Of a stretch of DNA of 64,000 nucleotides, positions 58,272 to 64,000 are shown in pieces. The position numbers and the translations under genes are program-made. Source of the DNA: Volvariella volvacea V23 (Eukaryota > Basidiomycota > Agaricomycetes > Agaricales > Pluteaceae); contig KB722752.1 in assembly GCA_000349905.1 (NCBI GenBank), positions 245,428 to 309,427 of the forward strand, read 5' to 3'. How positions within the stretch are numbered: the first letter of the stretch is position 1; every line of letters begins with the position of its first letter. The notes below the pieces were generated by a model, which ran no database searches, was not told the origin of the DNA, and was given only the letters and a program-made list of their open reading frames with translations.

Positions 58272-59750
58272 CTACGGCACTACTTCAAAGCGTAAATCTC
58301 TTCCTTCTGCCTGCAAGGAACCCAGTACCATAATATCTTCCTCAAGGGGCTTCGAAATTGTGATATCTACAGTCTTTAATGACCCATAATAAAAGCGGGA
58401 TTTGATCACCTCTCCGAGAAGTCCACCTCGGAGTGGAGATAACAACCTCCAAGTCAGCCTTTCAAGCGAAGGAAAGTATACAGATGGAGTGGCAAGTGGT
58501 GAGCCACGAGAATCATATGGCATCATAAAGCGCCGCATGATTCCTTCTGTTGGGCGACCACACCGTAATCTGAGCGAATGTAGGGAGTTGAAGCGATGCA
58601 TCGGGATGCCGGTAAAATCGTGCATGTCGTAGGTTCGATCCCAGTCCAGCATGCTCAGTGATGTTAGGGATAGACAGTTTGAGCGTTCGAGCAGTTGAAT
58701 GACCGTAGGGAATAGACGAGGTGTAAATCTCCACGCATCGTGCGGGTCAACCACCAGTTCTTGCAGGTTTGGTGTAATGATGCACTTCATCAGTGCCCCG
58801 GCATTACAGCCCGTCAGGTGAAGAACTCGAAGAGAGGGCAAGGAATAGAGGTGTTGTGCTGCGGGTCTTAAGTGATCTGTGACTTCTGTAGTGACGAATA
58901 GTGCCGTAAGATGGATGAATCGCGGTAGATATGAGGCGAGAGAGGGAATGTCACTTGTAATCGCTTCGAGCTCTTCGATTTGTGACCAAGGTGTCGACAA
59001 GGGTACGATATTGCACCAGGCTACCTTTCTGAGGGTCGACGATCCATTTAGCATGTCCCAAATTGGTTTCTGTGAGTAGTAACCCCACCCTCGTAAGGAG
59101 ATCATCGCATAAGCCAAATTGGGGGGAATGGAATTGAGTGAAGCGAGTGATTCCCCCATGAGCATTGGTGGGATATTTAACTCGATACTAATGGAATGCC
59201 ATCGGCTAATGTACGAATTGAAGAGGCGAAATATCGCAATTGTCGGGAGATATTCTGGAGATGGATGGGTTTTCTGATGGAGCGACAGATGGAGAGGACA
59301 CATATCCCCGGTGCGCAGCAGCCATAATTCGACCAATCGCACGATCCCTAATGTTTGAGGAGAGTGTACTGAGATGGTTGACCAAGTTAATGGCATGCCA
59401 GTCAAGATGGCACAGCGCCACGAATGGCAAACGTGAGACAACCTCATAAGGGCACGAAGCTGAACATGGGATTTGTCTTGTGGGGGCGTCGATTCCGTGG
59501 CATAATGGAAGATTTGGACTAATACTTCTTCTGGGAGAACGGGAAGGAGTTGACCCTCGGAGGCATTTTCATTGACCGTAATGGCAACGAAAACAGATCC
59601 GTCAGTGGAAGCGCGCCACTTGTCATGGTCCCTGGTGTCTGGAGGGAGTATTTGTCTCCAGAACTGCTCCTCAGTTATGAAACCTACATAAGGTAACCGA
59701 TGAGACAAGAGGTCGGAGTCCTACAAGAAGGCTTCACCTATTACTTTCAT
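58272..59750 (-). CDS. F-box protein with LRR-like region (F7)
   Basis: A 13 nt first exon (59738-59750, ATG AAA GTA ATA G) joins in phase 1 to 58272-59683, giving 474 residues. After the start comes ITEEQFWRQILPPDTRD, the same leader as in F3-F5 (EE..FW....L). The F-box is LPVLPEEVLVQIFHYATEST, then LSHVCHSWRCAILTGMPLTW. Further on, LVELWLLRTGDMCPLHLSLH matches the family signature LVELWLIRSGSTTPL, and irregular leucine-rich segments run to the C-terminus. The second intron present in F3-F5, just before the F-box, is absent here. Without the small exon no ATG precedes the leader. It is probably an SCF ubiquitin-ligase receptor; target unknown. Confidence 0.75.
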
Positions 59751-60279
59751 GACAGTATCTTGATTGGATTCTGGGTCGAATAGGTCGATATCAATGTTGC
59801 TGCGAAGGGACTCGTAGTGGCAGTGCTGGAGCAAGACTTACGTGGCCTAACGTGGAGGGAATCCACCTAGATTCCTTTTGAGAATACGTGTGCGGCCATC
59901 ATACGCGAGGCTCGCAGATGGGAATCGTGGGAGACTCAATTCAAATCGAAAGTTCAATGACACAACAAGCACCATTAGACTTGAAAGGTAGAGGGATAGA
60001 ATGAAGAGTTAAACGGTGGCAATTGATTAAAGGAACTACGGTTAATCTATGTGGATTTTTTAACTACAGACCTATTTTTATCGTGTACCAAACTGCCAAG
60101 TGAGTCTATACGAAAAGGCCCAGAAAACTGATTCATAGCTGGGTAATAACAGAGAGAAAGATTTGGCTACCTTCAGAGGACGGGCGTGACCAATTATGTG
60201 ACACGACGCGTTAGCGTCACTGTGACAGGACGCGGAACTGGTCACTGACAACACATTCAATCTCTTCCCTCATCCTACC
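59751..60279. other. Divergent intergenic region
   Basis: About 530 bp between the F-box gene F7 and SMC4. The minus strand keeps an open frame for about 30 codons upstream of the F7 start without an ATG. No clear promoter element was identified. Confidence 0.45.
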
Positions 60280-63200
60280 ATGCCTCCTCGGCGTCCTTCA
60301 CGCTCAACCAGAGCTTCAGTAGAGCCATCAGCGCCTGAAAACCTGCCGGCAAAGCGGAAGAGAGGTCAAACAGCAGAACCTGAGGACGAGCAAACCAAAC
60401 CGCGGTCTACCCGACGAGCATCGAGCTCCAAGCCTCCTAGCACCAGCGGATCCGCCCCAAGAGAAAGAGTAGCGTCAAATTCTCGCGCTAAACGCTCGTT
60501 AGAGGAGGTTCCGGAGTTGGAGAATGAGGAGGATGAGGAGCCCCCTGCGAAGAAACGATCGAGGCCTTCCACTCAAGAGGCCGAAGCCGAAAATGAAGAG
60601 ATGGAGGAGGAGGATGAAGTGCCGAAGAAGCGGGGCAACAGGGGAGGCGCTGCAGTAGCCAAGCGCGGCTCTAGGTCTTCACTTACGGAAGACAAGCCAG
60701 CTAGTGCGCGATCGTCTCGTCGTTCAAGTGTTGCACCTCCGTCGACGAGCCAGCGACCACCAAGCCGATCTACGAGGACTGCACGTGGTGGAGCTAAACC
60801 ACAACCAGTCAAAGAGGAAGATGAGGACGAGGACGAGCTTGCCGGGGGCTTGGAAGAGGAGGAGAGTCAGCCTAGGGGACCAGCCAGAGGTGGTAGGAGA
60901 GGTGGGAAAGCCGCAAGTCGTCCCAATGCCAAGGCGAAAGTTCAGGAGGATTCTGATGAGTCGATGGACTCACCAGCTAGCGAAGAAGAGGACGAAGTGG
61001 TACCACCACCAAAGGGCCGTAGAGACAAGGTGCCAGCTAAGAAGGCTGTAAAAGCTGAAAAGCCGAAGTCCCTGTATGAAGACGATTCGGATGACTCTTC
61101 AGATGTGGACAGTCAGCCAGAACGAGGGAAAGCAAAGGCAAAGCCCAAATCGAAAGCGAAGCCGCCGCCAAAGACACCATCCCGTCCATCCCGTCCCCAG
61201 CCACAAGAAGAAGAGGAAGAGGAGAGATCTTTATTCGAGGCGCCACCCCCACCCCCACCAGTTCCTCAGCCCGTTCAAATCGTCGAAGAACCCAAAGGTC
61301 CAACGTCACGTCTTGTCATCCACAAGATGGCGCTAGTCAACTTTAAGAGCTATGCTGGTAGGCAAGAAATTGGCCCATTCCACAAGGTGAGCGAGTTATA
61401 TCATTGCGTAAGAGTCCCTTCTCATGCAGTTATAAAGTCATTCTCGGCCATCGTTGGACCCAACGGTTCGGGGAAGTCAAATACCATTGATGCCCTCCTC
61501 TTCGTTTTCGGCTACCGTGCCACCAAGATGCGTCAGGGGAAGCTGTCCGAACTCATTCACAACTCTGATCAATATCCCGATTTGCAAAGCTGCAGCGTGG
61601 AAGTCCATTTCCGCGAGATCATCGATCTGGTGTGTTCGATTCTTGTCGGATATTATCGTGTCGACTGATGTCGTGATTTGCTTAGCCTGGTCCGGATTCT
61701 TTCCAAGTTGTACCAGGGTCACAACTGATTGTCGCCCGTCAAGCTTTCAAAGACAGTTCAAGTCGTTATACGATTAATGGCGCGGCCAGCAACTACAAGG
61801 AAGTCCAGGCCTTGCTCAAAGGCAGGGGAATTGATTTAGATCACAATCGTTTCCTTATTCTTCAGGTTTGTAACTCATCCTCTAAACGATATTCAGTAGT
61901 AATTGTCTACTAGGGTGAAGTTGAATCTATCGCTCAAATGAAACCAAAAGCAAGTAACGAGCACGAAGACGGTCTGCTTGAGTACCTTGAAGATATCATC
62001 GGCACTTCGCAATACAAGAAGCCCATTGACGAAGCGTTGGTGAAGATGGAAGAGCTGCAGGAAGAGCGTCAGGTGAAGCTGAATCGCTTACGAGTCGTCG
62101 AGAAGGATAAGGCGGCGTTGGAGAAGCAGAAGAAAGAAGCGGAGGATTTCTTGAGGCTGAAGAACCAACTCACAAATGCCCAATCAAGGTATTACCAATG
62201 GACGCTGTGGAAGCTCATGGCTAACGAGCAGAAGCTGAACCAGGAGCTGGTAAGTGATGAAGAAATTTGGGACTGCAGCGGTATTTTTACATACGTTCGA
62301 TACAGGCAAAAACTCAAAAGGAGTTGGAAGAGGAGCAGCATCGCAATAAGGATGACATCGCTCATCTGGAAATGTTGAACGCTCATTACAAGGAAAAGGA
62401 GCAGGCGTATGAAGTACGGGAGTTCCCAACGATACCGAGATGAAGCTCATCCCTTGATAGGAAGTCAAAGCGTTCACTGCTGACGCTGTCGCTGAACTTG
62501 ATGACTTTGAAAAACGCGAAGTTAATCTACAGGAGCGGAGGAAACATGCTGTGGGTAAGGCCAAAAAGCTGAAGAAGGCTATACAAGAGGTGAGTGCACA
62601 AAACTAAGCGCGTTCGTGCAATTTTTGATTCGAGTGTTCTCTAGGATACCGCCAATAAGAACAAGGCCGATCATGCTCTCGAAGATAATCAAGAGAAACT
62701 TGAGAAACAGAAGAGGCTGCTCCAGGAACATGAGGCATCTCTGGAAAAGGAGGAGAAAGCGCTGGAGAAGATCCAAGAAGGGTTGAAAGGTTTAATGCCA
62801 TTTCCATCGATACTCCGGGGTTGACTGAAGCTCGGCTACAGATAAGACTCAGGTGTTCCACGAGAAGATTGAGGCAAAGCAACGCGAACTCCAGCCCTGG
62901 CACTCGCAAGTCACTACCATTCAAGGCCAGATTGACCTTGCGACGAGTGAGAGAGACGCATTAGCCAAGCGAGCACGGCAGGCGGAGGAAGCGATCGAGG
63001 AGGCTACGAACAACCTGACCAATTTGCAAACGGATAGGCAAATTAAGGTAAGGCGTTGTGGCACAATGATGGAGGATGATACCCAAAACGAAGTAGACCA
63101 AAGAACTAGAAAAACTGAAGAGGAAGAAAGCTGAGTTGAGCGATCAGCTTCAAGCTGCTGAGACCAGCGTGAAGGTTTGTTGTAGCCATTCTGTGGCTGT

Positions 63201-64000
63201 CGTATATCATCATCCTAACTTCTGTGATAGGAGGCGCAAGCTATGGTTCAACAACTGCGCGGCAAAGCAACGTCAGCTAGGCAAAGAGTCGACGAAGCAA
63301 GGGCTTCTCAAGCTGCAAATCAAACCCAAAATAAGGTGTTGGACAGTCTCAATAAGCTCAAAGGAATGGGTCGACTTTCGGGATTCCATGTTAGTCTTTT
63401 TCGCCATCTACTGATTCACTTCATTTCATCTATCTTTCCTAGGGACGTTTGGGAAGTTTAGGAACGATTCCCGACAAATACGACGTAGCCATCACAACGG
63501 CGTGCCCCAGTCTTAACCATCTCATCGTCGATAAAGTCGATCAAGGGCAAGAATGCATCGAGTACCTCCGCAGACAATCCGTTGGTCGCGCTTCCTTCAT
63601 GGTTTTAGAGAAGCTCTCGAAATCTTCGGGCATGAATCCAATTGCTACTCCAGAGAATGTTCCTCGCCTCTTCGATCTTGTCAAACCCAAGGAGCCCAAA
63701 TTCGCACCAGCATTCTATAAAGCGCTAGGCAACACTCTGGTGGCGAATGACTTGGACCAAGCCAATCGAATCGCGTACGGCGCGAAGAGATGGAGAGTAG
63801 TTACGCTTAGTGGTCAGTTGATTGATACTTCTGGTACCATGTCCGGTGGTGGCACGCAGGTCGCGAGGGGAGGGATGAGTTCCAAGTTGGCTGCGGATTC
63901 GGTTAGTCCTGAAGTGTTGAGATCGTATGAGCAGGAGAGTGAGGATACGGCAAGGAAACTGGAAGCGGCCATCAGAGAAGCTCGGGAGGCAGAGGGTGAA
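60280..64000 (+). CDS. SMC4: Condensin subunit SMC4 (partial, runs off the window)
   Basis: The ATPase core subunit of condensin, acting with SMC2 in chromosome compaction. Eleven exons are visible (60280-61386, 61438-61629, 61686-61865, 61914-62249, 62306-62413, 62461-62589, 62645-62789, 62842-63047, 63097-63174, 63231-63389, 63443-edge), about 1066 residues so far. A charged, disordered N-terminus of ~340 residues precedes [20 protein letters not shown]. Walker A is GPNGSGKSN (about 376-384), followed by [35 protein letters not shown] and [15 protein letters not shown] sequence ([19 protein letters not shown]). This last block is typical of SMC4, in contrast to SMC2. A long coiled coil follows, then the hinge region ([20 protein letters not shown]) and SGTMSGGG. 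The signature motif and Walker B lie beyond the edge. Confidence 0.94.

Noticed and set aside
58630..58665. GGTTCGATCCC resembling a tRNA B box
   Set aside because: It lies within the coding sequence of F-box gene F7 and no matching A box, anticodon arm or acceptor stem could be drawn.
59751..59845. Open minus-strand frame upstream of F7 reading SLRSNIDIDLFDPESNQDTV
   Set aside because: It is open for about 30 codons but has no ATG before the proposed start. In the paralogues the start lies at the corresponding small exon. It could be an unrecognised 5' extension, but evidence is lacking.
1..64000. CRISPR arrays, rRNA genes and bacterial-type operons
   Set aside because: No regularly spaced repeats, rRNA segments or ribosome-binding-site-led gene runs were seen; introns throughout show a eukaryotic genome.

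Overview
The window reads as nuclear DNA of a mushroom-forming basidiomycete (Agaricomycetes-like). Genes are split by many 50-65 nt introns. There is a cellulose-binding AA9 lytic polysaccharide monooxygenase, families of NACHT NTPases and F-box/LRR proteins in the style of that group, and a Ty3/gypsy retroelement. Genes sit on both strands without operons. All gene models were built by hand from reading frames, splice signals and paralogue comparison; no search was run.

Layout: 2.2-2.8 kb, class I glutaredoxin. 3.9-7.3 kb, tandem array of four paralogous two-exon genes (minus strand) for small single-pass membrane proteins, two of them decayed. 7.7-8.8 kb, unknown acidic protein. 9.2-13.6 kb, long TPX2-domain protein (minus). 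13.6-17.7 kb, no recognisable gene. 17.7-22.7 kb, F-box/LRR cluster (minus): one intact gene (22.7 kb) and three decayed copies. 22.9-24.8 kb, tRNA-dihydrouridine synthase (Dus1 type). 25.1-34.6 kb, a 5' half and a 3' half of two F-box genes, separated by a composite of Ty3/gypsy debris and LTRs in opposite orientations. 34.9-43.5 kb, three tandem NACHT NTPase genes. 43.6-44.5 kb, DUF4598/NOPCHAP1-like gene. 44.6-46.1 kb, BTB-like gene. 46.1-49.5 kb, empty apart from a strong palindrome. 49.5-50.8 kb, AA9-CBM1. 51.7-52.7 kb, ribosomal protein eL28. 52.9-53.4 kb, small hydrophilic protein. 54.4-56.2 kb, fourth NACHT gene (minus). 58.3-59.8 kb, another F-box gene (minus). 60.3 kb to the edge, condensin subunit SMC4.

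Housekeeping genes (SMC4, TPX2-like, Dus1, eL28, glutaredoxin, NOPCHAP1-like) are single and intact. Between them lie fast-evolving families (small membrane proteins, F-box/LRR, NACHT) showing tandem duplication, truncation and pseudogenisation.

The most interesting candidate is the NACHT family. Each member has a cationic or hydrophobic N-terminal helix, then a Gly/Asn motif reminiscent of RHIM/PP amyloid signalling motifs, then a conserved phase-1 intron, then an NTPase with no visible C-terminal repeats. The three tandem members each carry a triple GATA repeat upstream. This looks like a compact NLR-type family, but the functional reading is inference. A second notable feature is a 10-13 nt coding first exon shared by the F-box family.
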